Assembly: GCA_937974175.1 (NCBI GenBank)
Contig: CALJIG010000033.1
Coordinates: 1-34,824, forward strand
Length of the DNA stretch: 34,824 bases
Origin: an uncultured Ignavibacteria bacterium
Lineage (GTDB): Bacteria; Bacteroidota; Ignavibacteria; Tepidaquicellales; Tepidaquicellaceae
Direction: 5' to 3'
Both the position numbers and the translations under genes were made by a program. Each line of letters starts with the position of its first letter. Position 1 is the first letter of the stretch. Below are positions 23,974 to 34,000 of this stretch, one piece after another. The notes beneath the pieces are model-generated. The model saw nothing but the letters and a program-made list of their open reading frames with translations, was not told the origin of the DNA and searched no databases.

Positions 23974-25590
23974 TTATCTTCCCGCTAAAATTGAGCAGAC
24001 TTTTTTACAATTCTTCTCTGCGTTTTTTACTATCTCTTCACCCTTTTCAATCATATCGGATTTATAAGCTTCATCTTCAATAGTATTCAGATTAATAAGG
24101 ACGTTTTTATATGCTCCCCAGATACCTGTTTCCAATGATTTTGCCCCGACTTCCAAATCACTTGCAGAAGAAATATTTCCGTCCTTTGCCATTTTGATCA
24201 TATACTCCCAGCACGAATCTGAAATTGTCATCACTGAGAATGGAACAGTGATTGCTTTCTTTAATCCTTCCTGCATTTTTGCATGACGCGTTTTTTGTTC
24301 TTCTTCAGTTTTCTTCGGCATTTTCATTGCAGTCATATAATCATTGAAAGCATTCGTATCGGCATCTATTAATGGTATAAGCTCTTTCATTTTATTATGA
24401 AGCGGACCAATAAGCTTTCTCATTTTAGAATCAAGATGTTCGAACTTTTTATTACCGAAAGTCATCCATCCTACCATAGCTCCAAGCGCTGCTCCCATTG
24501 AAGCAATTAAAGCAGAAACACTTCCTCCGCCGGGGGCAGATGTACGCGCGCCTACAAGCTCAACAAAATTTCTGACGGTTAAAGAAGCAAGCGGTTCTGC
24601 ACCTTCTTCTTTAATCATGTATTCTATAATTCTTTTTTCAGGAATGAATGGAGAAATAGATGAAAGCCCGAGGCGTTCGATAACTAAACGTATCTTCTGC
24701 GCTTCATCTACTAAAAATAAATTTTCTTTCTCTATATAATAATCAGCAGCCATAAGCATTGCTTCAAGCGGAATGAGACCGATAAGCTCTGAGCCTGCTA
24801 CAGCAAGATGCATCTGCCTTGCATCAGCAGCGCACTCTTCAAATGCTATATGAGGCGGAGTGATTTTATAGTTATCAAGATTCATCGATACCTGAGCCAT
24901 GTTGTATTCAGTAACATACCATCCGATACCTTTAACGGCTTTTAATCTTCCGGGTTCGGTTGCGCTTCTGCCCTGCTCGCGAACGTTTAAAGCAATTTTA
25001 TGCGCCTGCTCTTTTGTTCCGAGTATATTGATGTTGTATGCTATTAAGAAAAATCTTGCGCCTGTAACCGTTGCTCCTGATTTTGGAATAAATTCCTGAG
25101 GACCGTAATCAGGTTTCCATTCAGGCTTATAAATTTTATCTTTGATGCCTTCATACTCGCCCTGACGGATTTGCTTAAGCATTTTTCTGTCGGGATTGTT
25201 GGAGGCTTCTTCATATAAATAAATCGGAACGTTAAGTTCTTTACCGACACGCTCACCGAATCTTTTCGCGCACTCAACACATTCTTCAGTTGTAACATTT
25301 GCAACCGGAACGAAAGGCACAACGTCAACTGCTCCCATTCGCGGATGCTCACCTGAGTGTTTTGTCATATCGATTAACTCATACGCTTTTTTTGCGAACT
25401 GAAACGCGCCTTCAACTACTGCATCGGGGTCTCCTACGAATGTGAATACGGTTCTGTTAGTGGATTTACCGGGGTCAACATCAAGCAGTGTAACTCCCGG
25501 CACAGCGCGCACTGCATCGGCGCAGGCATTTATAATTTTTTCATCTCTTCCCTCTGAAATATTAGGGACACACTCTATAATTTTTTTCAT
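23974..25590 (-). CDS. ftcD: Glutamate formimidoyltransferase-formimidoyltetrahydrofolate cyclodeaminase fusion
   Basis: A 538-residue bifunctional folate enzyme that moves the formimino group from formiminoglutamate (histidine breakdown) to tetrahydrofolate and then releases ammonia. Residues 1-325 are the transferase (IECVPNISEGRD at the N-terminus, catalytic-type His82 in KHSGEHPRMGAVDVVPF). Residues about 335-538 are the cyclodeaminase, beginning VELVGARTSAPGGGSVSALIASMGAALGAMV. The fusion order is the same as in the animal enzyme and in many Bacteroidota. No hutH, hutU or hutI gene is nearby. Start ATG 25590 gives the standard N-terminus. It converges with the kinase-like pair, with a 4-base gap. 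Confidence 0.95.
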   Translation of the reverse strand: MKKIIECVPNISEGRDEKIINACADAVRAVPGVTLLDVDPGKSTNRTVFTFVGDPDAVVEGAFQFAKKAYELIDMTKHSGEHPRMGAVDVVPFVPVANVTTEECVECAKRFGERVGKELNVPIYLYEEASNNPDRKMLKQIRQGEYEGIKDKIYKPEWKPDYGPQEFIPKSGATVTGARFFLIAYNINILGTKEQAHKIALNVREQGRSATEPGRLKAVKGIGWYVTEYNMAQVSMNLDNYKITPPHIAFEECAADARQMHLAVAGSELIGLIPLEAMLMAADYYIEKENLFLVDEAQKIRLVIERLGLSSISPFIPEKRIIEYMIKEEGAEPLASLTVRNFVELVGARTSAPGGGSVSALIASMGAALGAMVGWMTFGNKKFEHLDSKMRKLIGPLHNKMKELIPLIDADTNAFNDYMTAMKMPKKTEEEQKTRHAKMQEGLKKAITVPFSVMTISDSCWEYMIKMAKDGNISSASDLEVGAKSLETGIWGAYKNVLINLNTIEDEAYKSDMIEKGEEIVKNAEKNCKKVCSILAGR

Positions 25591-25618
25591 GTATTATAAA
25601 AATAAAATATAAATAAAA

Positions 25619-26344
25619 TTATTTTAGTTTAACCGTGCAAAAAATCCTTAAAGAATTTTTTGTAACTTTTCTAAAACTTTCGTTTGAAATATTTATAAGT
25701 GAAAAATGTTTTTTAACTTCATTTAAAACTTTTTCTGTTTCGTAGCCCGATTCAGGAATTACTGACTTAATCAGTTCATACTTAGCACCGGATACCTGCT
25801 TGAAATAGTTTATTTCCCAGTTAAAAAGATTTTTTGTAACCTTTCTTACATTCAGCAGCAGAGTATCTTCACCGGGGAATTCAGGGTAAATATCTGATTG
25901 TGATAATATATTCAGTTTATATAAAGTATTAAAATCAAAAATAAAGATGCCGCCTTCAGATAAATTATTCTTAACGCATCTGAAAAGCGATGTCCACGCC
26001 TTGAAATCTTTAAGATGGTTCACAGTATCATATACGCAGAAAATCAAATCGAATTTTTCTTTCAAATTAAAGTCGGCAATATCAGCCTGAATAAATTTTC
26101 CATTCGGGATTTTCTTTCGCGCAATCTTCAGCATGCCTTCGGAAATATCTATGCCCGTTAGTTTATATTTACTTGCAAAGACAGAAAGATTTTCAGCCGT
26201 GCCGCAGCCAAGCTCAAGAACTTTTGAACCGCTCTTTAAATATTTTTTTGCTGTATTGAGTAAGAATTTTTTTGATGAATTGTTTTTACCGATAACGGTA
26301 TCGTAGAATGGAGCTAAGGAATCATAATGATTTTTGGAAGCCAT
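25619..26344 (-). CDS. Class I SAM-dependent methyltransferase
   Basis: A 241-residue methyltransferase of unknown substrate. Motif I is VLELGCGTAENLSVF (42-56), the acidic strand end is TGIDISEGML (63-72), and FIQADIADF and FDLIFCVYDTVNHL follow in the expected order. The chain starts YDSLAPFYDTVIG near the N-terminus, common in small-molecule methyltransferases of this type. It lies between the HAD phosphatase and the ftcD gene on the same strand with gaps of 15 and 28 bases, so the three may be cotranscribed. Confidence 0.88.
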   Translation of the reverse strand: MASKNHYDSLAPFYDTVIGKNNSSKKFLLNTAKKYLKSGSKVLELGCGTAENLSVFASKYKLTGIDISEGMLKIARKKIPNGKFIQADIADFNLKEKFDLIFCVYDTVNHLKDFKAWTSLFRCVKNNLSEGGIFIFDFNTLYKLNILSQSDIYPEFPGEDTLLLNVRKVTKNLFNWEINYFKQVSGAKYELIKSVIPESGYETEKVLNEVKKHFSLINISNESFRKVTKNSLRIFCTVKLK

Positions 26345-26359
26345 TAGCAGGGGATTATT

Positions 26360-27217
26360 TTAAGAAACAGAATCATAGAGGAGTTTAAGAAAATCTCCTA
26401 CTCCGTCTTCATCATTGGTTTTTTCAGTTATGTGATGCGCTTTATCTTTCAGTTCAGGTACTGCATTATTAAGAGCAACGTTCATTCCGCCGAAATCAAA
26501 AAGGTCACGGTCGTTATACCAGTCGCCGAATACTACTACTTCGTTCTTTTTTATACCGAGATGTTTTGCAAGGACCTGAAGCCCTGTTTTTTTGCTTACA
26601 CCCTTTTTTAAAATTTCAAGGTTGTAAACTTTATCCATGCTGTTTGAACGGTAGTATTTCAGCTTAAGAGAAAAATTGAAAGGGAATTTCATTTTGCTCA
26701 TGATATTTTTAACCGAGGCTTTATCATTGCCCATTAAAATTATCTCAAGCACGTCATCCATATATTTATCATAGGAGTCTACAAGTCTGTATGTTGTGCC
26801 TACCCGTGACATAAAATCTTTAAGCACGCTGTTATCATCAGTGTAAATAATTTCATCGTTGTAACATAGTGCAACTCTAACCAGAGTTTTCTGCGCCATC
26901 GTTACAGCCTTTTCAACTTTTTTGGGATTGATGACTGCTTTGCTTAAAACCTCACCGCCTCTTCCTTTTACAAGCGCGCCGTTGAGCGAGATAAGCGGGA
27001 TATCAATATCAAGACTTGTTGCAATGGGAATTAATGAAGAGTAAATTCTTTGAGATGCCAAAGAGAAAAGTATACCTTTTTTCTTTAGTTTAGGTACCAG
27101 TTCCTTTGTAAGTTCACCAATTTGATTTGAATTATTTACCAGAGTACCGTCAACGTCAGATACGATGAGTTTTATTTTTTTAAGACGTGACTTTATTTCT
27201 GCTATAGGTAAGAGCAA
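26360..27217 (-). CDS. HAD-superfamily hydrolase, Cof-type
   Basis: A 285-residue phosphatase of the Cof/YidA-like branch. Motif I is VSDVDGTLV with Asp21 and Asp23, and motif II is LASQR (53-57; many relatives have LATGR). A cap domain follows, and motif IV is VVFGDWYNDRDLF, which keeps the two aspartates. Substrates in this class are sugar phosphates, flavin mononucleotide and similar compounds; none is indicated here. The start is a TTG at 27217; no ATG precedes motif I in frame. The tRNA-Asp gene lies 129 bases upstream on the same strand. Confidence 0.87.
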   Translation of the reverse strand: MLLPIAEIKSRLKKIKLIVSDVDGTLVNNSNQIGELTKELVPKLKKKGILFSLASQRIYSSLIPIATSLDIDIPLISLNGALVKGRGGEVLSKAVINPKKVEKAVTMAQKTLVRVALCYNDEIIYTDDNSVLKDFMSRVGTTYRLVDSYDKYMDDVLEIILMGNDKASVKNIMSKMKFPFNFSLKLKYYRSNSMDKVYNLEILKKGVSKKTGLQVLAKHLGIKKNEVVVFGDWYNDRDLFDFGGMNVALNNAVPELKDKAHHITEKTNDEDGVGDFLKLLYDSVS

Positions 27218-27300
27218 ATTGAATCGATAATTTGGTGAATAAATTAAACTTATTTTAATACTTCCGAAGCAAAAACATTAAAGGAATATAAATAATAAGT

Positions 27301-27336
27301 ATAAAAAGAAAAACCCGAGAATTGAAATCGGGTTTT
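27301..27336 (-). terminator. Rho-independent terminator after tRNA-Asp
   Basis: On the minus strand AAACCCGA and TCGGGTTT form an eight-base stem around a nine-base loop, followed by TTTCTTTTTAT. It is placed 11 bases beyond the tRNA 3' end. Confidence 0.85.
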
Positions 27337-27346
27337 AGCTTTGTTG

Positions 27347-27420
27347 CGGAATCGACGAGACTCGAACTCGCGACCTCCTGAGTGACAGTCAGGCGTTCTA
27401 ACCAACTGAACTACGACTCC
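27347..27420 (-). tRNA. tRNA-Asp (anticodon GTC)
   Basis: A 74-base cloverleaf on the minus strand. Acceptor arms are GGAGTCG and CGATTCC with one G-U pair. The D arm lies in TAGTTCAGTTGGTTAGAACG, the anticodon stem is CCTGA/TCAGG around the loop CTGTCAC, and the T loop is TTCGAGT. The discriminator base is G, as expected for aspartate, and CCA is not encoded (CAA follows). Confidence 0.97.
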
Positions 27421-27510
27421 ATTGGTATAATCTGTAATTTAGTCAGTTTTTACGACTTTTGCAATGGAGAAAATTCCTATGTTTTCCAACTTTTACCCTA
27501 TTTTACCTAC

Positions 27511-27577
27511 ATTCACTATCAATTCACTATCAATTTCACTATCAATTTACTATCACTTTACTATCAATTCACGATTA
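27511..27577 (+). repeat. 11-bp tandem repeat array
   Basis: Units are ATTCACTATCA (27511-27521), ATTCACTATCA (27522-27532), ATTTCACTATCA (27533-27544), ATTTACTATCA (27545-27555), CTTTACTATCA (27556-27566) and a degenerate ATTCACGATTA. The 11-base period is close to one helical turn. No spacers are present, so this is not a CRISPR. It lies between tRNA-Asp and the Rhs gene; the 608-base gap 27421-28028 otherwise holds only the palindrome at 27742-27771 and no convincing gene. Confidence 0.8.
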
Positions 27578-27741
27578 CTTTGTTATCAAATTTTTTCCTA
27601 AGTGCTTTAATGTTACTTTGTCCACTTGAATTGCTTGAAGTGAAAGGAAGTTGTTTTTAAATTTTCAATTCGATCACACTTTTTTAAATAGATTACTTAC
27701 ATTTTAGTTTACTCTACAATATTAGCTTCTGTATCTTGTCA

Positions 27742-27771
27742 AGGTGATTAAAAATAATCACCTATAGGTGA
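27742..27771. promoter_or_regulatory. Overlapping palindromes, candidate operator
   Basis: AGGTGATT (27742-27749) pairs with AATCACCT (27756-27763). The second half of that stem overlaps a perfect 14-base palindrome TCACCTATAGGTGA (27758-27771). The word AGGTGA thus occurs three times in alternating orientation, as expected for a dimeric repressor site or an alternative hairpin. It lies about 260 bases before the Rhs start. Confidence 0.5.
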
Positions 27772-28018
27772 GTAAAAATAAAAAATTTATCTTGTAATTA
27801 TTTTAAGTAAGTGATAATTTGTCAGCAAATTAATAAATTCTTCTTCTCCCACTTGCTGAAGAATTTTATTTGCATACCGTAATGGCGAATCGGTAAAATT
27901 AAATCTAACTAATGAAAAGATTAATTTTATTATTGGCCAATGATTATACAACTTCGAAATTACTTCCATATTCAATTTTTCATTTAACTTGTAATTTTTT
28001 TATAAATCATTTTTTAAC

Positions 28019-28022
28019 GGAG
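28019..28022 (+). promoter_or_regulatory. Shine-Dalgarno site fixing the Rhs start
   Basis: GGAG lies six bases before ATG 28029. Starting there gives a signal peptide directly. The frame extends upstream to a 27912 start, but that adds 39 residues without a ribosome site. Confidence 0.65.
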
Positions 28023-28028
28023 ACAAAA

Positions 28029-31000
28029 ATGAAAACCCCATTTAGAATAAGTATACCCTTTTATTTTTTATTTATCTTTATTTGTTGTTTTGCATTTATC
28101 TCAGCAACCTCCAAAAAGGTAAATGAAAAACAATTATTCCCGAACCCAAGTGATACTACATCTAGTAATGAAGATAACGAAGGTGGAACACCGGATTCAT
28201 TTACAGGAGAACCGGAAATTTTTAATACAAATGATTTAAGTTCTGCCTTTAACGAAAGGGGTTACATGAGTTCTAACTCAGTCAGCTATGATAACAAAGA
28301 GATCATTAATGATTTCAATGGTAATTTAATGTATCAGATCCCAATTTGGAAAAGTAAAGGACAGGGTGATTTATCATTTGACGTTAAGTTAACGTATAAT
28401 GGGAATGTATCATACCAAGTTATTACCTCTAATAAAACAAGCTTATCGATGGTTGGTGGAAATTATAGAATGTATAATATAAACGCACCAGGTTGGATTT
28501 ATAGTGTGAATGGATTTGCAGTACAAATGTTGAATTTTGAAAGCAGTTTTTTTACAAACCCCCATGGAATTGGTAATAATCTATATGAGGTAAATGGAAG
28601 AGATGTTCATCTATTAGCTTCGGGATATCAATTAACTGATAACTATAATCATGCTCATGCTGTAACATATAAGGACAAAATTACAATTATGTTGGGAGAT
28701 GGTAGCACGATGACATTATTTAACAATAACACAAATGATCAACAATTTACAGCATATACAGGTTGGTATAAGGTTGCAGGTAAAAATAATGGTACTTATG
28801 CATATGTAGAATATTCGCATCCTAATTATTGGCAAGATCCAATTAATCCTCCTAATCCTCCAGAGATTCCCGAAGGTACGCTAGAAGCAGGAACTCCAAG
28901 AACAATGTATTTAATGCAAGGTGATGGATTAGTCTATATTTTTAAAGAGAAAAAAATTATTTATCATGATTTAAGGGAATCCGAGCTTAGCCAGTTTAAT
29001 GCAAAATTTTTCCCTTATGCATTTCATTTAGTAGGTATTAAAGATCGTTTCGGGCATACTCAAACTATCGATTATTATGCACCAGGGGAGGCGGCGATGA
29101 TACCAGCTGAAGGACGGAACTGGTTAAAATCAGTACCGGGTGTTTACTTTAAGTATTTGGGAATGCCAGGAGGAAATTTTATCAGGATTATTGCACAAAC
29201 TAGTGACGGGGAATATATTTTTAATGTAGATCAATTTGGTAATGAGATTGAAAAAAATCACAATTCAAGATTAATTGATTTTATTAATCCTTCAGGTGAA
29301 AAAATATATTTTGGATATGAAAGTTATCAGAGACACGGTCTTAATATGTATGGGGCAGTTCAAAATTCTCAATCTACCCAAGAAAGACCTTTTACTATGA
29401 ATTTAGGGGGAAACTTTACTGATATGGGTCCTCTATATAGACTTAACTTGGTTCGGGAATATAAAACTCAATCAACAAATGGCTATGTTGACCGACAATA
29501 CACATATTATAATACGAATTCAGGAAATCTAAGCGTTGATTATGGTGGCTCAAGCAATACAGAAGTACATAGTCCAATCTCATATTACTTGGGTCAAGGA
29601 AGAGATTTATTTTTTTCCAACATGATTGGTGAGGCAATAACAATTGTAAATGGATCTGTATATAGAAGTGAAGGATTTACTTATGGATATGAATACATAC
29701 CTCATCGTGGTTCAGACCCGGAAACAAATGTCTGGGATTATCCTGTTGATTATCGTGATAATTATACTTCTACACGAACCTTATATTCTAATGTAAGTGA
29801 TGAGTACACATACAATACACCGCAATCAAAAAGTACTTCAAAATTATATAAAAATTATCAGGAATCTGCTCACTTAAAAGGTGAATTAAATAATTATTCA
29901 GGAAGTATAAAACTCATGAGCGATAAATATTCTGTAGATGAAGGAGCAACAACATTTAAAGAAGTAAAATATACTTATGAAATCATCAATCCCTCAAATC
30001 AAACTAGTCTAGCAGGAGGAACTTTTTTAGATGCATCAATAGAAGAAATTTATAATGGTGTAAGCAAAAAAGTAAGAATGTGGTATGAAGGTGGGGGATT
30101 TCGAAATGTTAAACGAAAGGTTGAATTTGATCCACTTGGAAAAAAGACTGAAACAATTTATAATGACAGTTTATTTATTGGAAATTATTTAGTTTACAAA
30201 GATGGAATTTATAGATTTCAATTTGGTGTTCCTATAAATTATGAAACAGATACAGATTCAACGAGGATATATATTGCTAATTTACCAAAGGAAATAAATG
30301 TATATGCACCGGATACTGTAACTGTGATACAAAAAGCTACGATGGAATACATCGGTCTGAATGGAAATCCCATTCCTGATGTGGTTAACTCCACACAAAT
30401 AGCGCCAGGATACCCTGGTCAGCTCTTAAATGAAAAACAAATAGACCCTTTGAATAATTCTGTGTTAAAAGAGACATCTTTAAAATATTATAATAGGGAT
30501 ACTACTGGGCAACACTTGTATCCAATGCAGAATTTTTTTGGTAATAAGGTTGAAGGTAATATAAAAGAATCTGTTGACCCAAAAGGTAATAAAGTAAAAT
30601 ATTATTATAACCTAGTTTCAAGAAATGAACAGGAAAACTTTTATACTTCTGATTGTTATTTAAATCCAGTTATTGATGAATTTAATTGCGCACCAAAGTT
30701 ATCTTATCATAAGTTGTATGATAATGGAACCGACCAAATGCAATTAAGCAGCTGGTCTGATGGCAGATTTCCTTCAAGAATTGATAGATATGTGGATAAC
30801 TCAAGATTTCTTACTACGTATCAGAGTTATGATGGAATTGGAAATCCTAAAGCAATAGTAAATGAGAATAAATATATCTCTGAAGCATTGTATAATAAAT
30901 ATTACAGATTAAGCAGTCTTACTTTGCCATATGATTTTAACGATGAACCACTAGATACTACCCGGATTCCGATTCAAAATACATCTCAAGTTGAAATAGT

Positions 31001-34000
31001 AAATATAGCGCATAAGTGGGGAAATAATGATGAGTTTTTACCGGGCGGTCCTGTGAGAACAGGATTAGATTGGGTTGGATTGCATTATGATTATACTGAT
31101 GACTTGCAGCCTATAGATCCAAATGAAGAAAATCCGCCTTACCGTGTAAAAGCAAATCCTTATTTTGAATTTGATACAACCGGAATGTATAAAGTTACAA
31201 GTGCAGTAAATATAGATTCAGCTTTTATTGAGTTTGCACCTGATTATGTATCTTTGAAGGTTGACAATCAAAATTCCACTAATTGTATTATGCGAATATT
31301 GCCGGCTAAAGTATTGAATGAATCAGGTAATGTATGGAATTTTGAATATGGTAACGGTAGTATTTCCACGGCTCCAATTATCTCTGCTCTCCCTGACTGC
31401 AGCACTGATCAGTCAGTTGAAGAACAATATCGAAATAATTATCGAAGAATAGATGCAAAAAATTTGTTGTCACAAAACTTTGAAAATAACAGGCTTAGAA
31501 TCCAGGGAATAAAATTTGATTTTACTTATACCGGAGCATCTACAAACCCCCATATTAATTACTGGATGACTTTTTGGAGTTGTCAAAAACCTGAAGCTAA
31601 CCATTATCTACGTAACTACGGACCGCGTTTAAGAATCTATGCACAATATACACAATATGATACAATTAAAATTGTTAATTTTAAGAATGGCAGCCTTATC
31701 TATAATTACGACGATGTTAATGATTCTGTTCAGGTAATGTCAAAATTATATAAATCCAACGGTACAAACAAATACAAGCGTTCAACTCATCAGTTTGATG
31801 AACTTGGAAGATTAGTTAAAACAAAGCAATATAAAGATTATAACGGTAACTATAATTTGTTCAAGACTAATTACAATTATCTTGATATGAAGGCTAAGTC
31901 AACCGATGCAAGAAATCTTTCCACAAAATTCAGTTACGATAAATTTAATAACCCTGCAAAAACGGAAAATGCTGATGCTTCACTTTCGCTTGTAAATACT
32001 ACTTATACAACAAGTGCAGCAAGTGGTTTTTTGACAACTTTTTATTCTGGACTTGATTTTGTAAACATACAAGAATTAACCGATGAAACAGGAAGGACTT
32101 ACAAAAAGTATTTTGATAAAGGCGGAAGACTGCTTCGCGAAACTAAATATGTTTCGAATGAACGTTCGGAAGAAGATGGACCATTTAATCCCGATAGTCT
32201 TGAAGCATCAACAGATGATCCTGGAGATATTCCTATGAACACTGATTATAAATATGATTCGCTTTATAGAGTGAGCTGTGTCAAAACTCCTGCAGGAAAA
32301 CATATATATTATAATTACGATAAGTTTGGAAGACAAAGTAAACGAATAACTCCTGATGCAGGTACAACTTATTATTCCTATGATAAAAATAACAATCTTA
32401 TAATATCACAGGATGAAAAGCAGAGAAGTATTGCAAACAATATTTATACATTCCGTACTTATGACGGACTGAACAGATTGTTAACCATAGGCGAAACGCA
32501 GGAAGGAAATTCTAATCCGGATTTTGATAATGTTGATACAAATTTAGATCCTGTATATGATAGTCCAGGGGGAAGTAATGATTTATTGACAGTAAATGTA
32601 TATGATACACTTACCACAGGTCCTTCTACAATCTTTAACAACGTCCCTTCTGATTATACCGGAAGAAAAAATACTAAGGGAGCGCTTGTTGCAACTGCAT
32701 TCCGGACAAGACAGGGTGCTGAATGGAATTATAAATTCTATAGCTATGATGCGCGCGGAAGAGTTGTTAAACTGTGGACTTTCATTTACGGGCTTGGCTG
32801 GAAATCTGAAAAATATAATTATGATTCACAGAACAAAATAACAGCTAATCAGTACCAGCCTGACCAAACTGATGCTAAATCATTTGCTAATGCTTATGAT
32901 TTTCTGGGCAGATTGACTAATATAACTACTTATGCAGGCTCCGCTCCGATAGAGCCCTCTGAAGAAAACGATTTACCTCTTACGTTTGAACAGTTGGCGA
33001 CTTATCAATACAATGAAAATTCACAAATAACAACCAACGGATTTAAATCCGGAATGCCGGTTAATAACTATGTGTATAACACCAGAAACTGGGTTGCAAG
33101 CATGCGCTCTACAAATTCCGGCAGCACTTTTTTTGAGTTTGGATTAAGCTATAATCCTAACGGCAATATAAAGGCGCAGTATGTTGGCGGAAATTATAAA
33201 AATAATTTTTCCAGCACAAATTCTCTTTATTATAATTATATTTATGATAAGTCGAACCGGCTGGTAAAAGCAGATGAGACATCAATTTCTTCAACTGAGA
33301 AATATTTTGACGTGGTAAATACATTTGATTCCGACGGCAACCTGCTGACTATGAAAAGGTACGGACTTGCTTCAGAGCCGCAGGATAATTTTATATATAC
33401 ATACGAATCAGGAACTAATAAATTGCTGGGAGTGACTAAAGAAGATGAGTATACTTATGATTTGAACGGAAATATTACGAGGGATAAGATAAATGAGGTC
33501 TGGGAAATGAAGTATGACATGAGAAATCTGTTAATATCATGTGTGAGCAAGCAGCCTGACACTGATAAACCCGGAGTAGAACCGGATGAGATTTTTTATT
33601 CTGAATATACTTATGATGAAGTAGGGAACAGAATTCGAAAGCAGATCTGGAAATATACAGGATCTGACCCGGAACCTATAAATAATAATGACGCTCCCGG
33701 AGACTGGACAATGCATCTGAATGAGTTTTATGTAAGGAATGTCTTAGGTGCAGAAGTAGCGCTTTATAAAAATACTAACGTTGAGTTCTGGAACATATGG
33801 GGGATAGATAAAATTGGAAGACTAAATACTGACACTACTAAACAGTTCTATCTGAAAGACCATCTTGGTAGCGTTCGATGTATAATAAATGCAAACTCAG
33901 AAGTAATCTCCGCTCAGGATTTCGATGCCTGGGGGCATTTATTGGAGGGAAGAAAATTTGATATAGGTAAATGCAAATATCAGTTTACTTCTAAGGAACG

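Noticed and set aside
27511..27577. CRISPR array
   Set aside because: Units are 11-12 bases with no spacers and no cas genes nearby.
27382..27660. 92-codon open frame on the plus strand
   Set aside because: It overlaps tRNA-Asp antisense and is formed by the 11-base tandem repeats.
27787..27975. 62-codon open frame on the minus strand upstream of the Rhs gene
   Set aside because: Its C-terminal half (SPLRYANKILQQVGEEEFINLL) reads somewhat like protein and might be a gene remnant, but there is no ribosome site or recognisable family.
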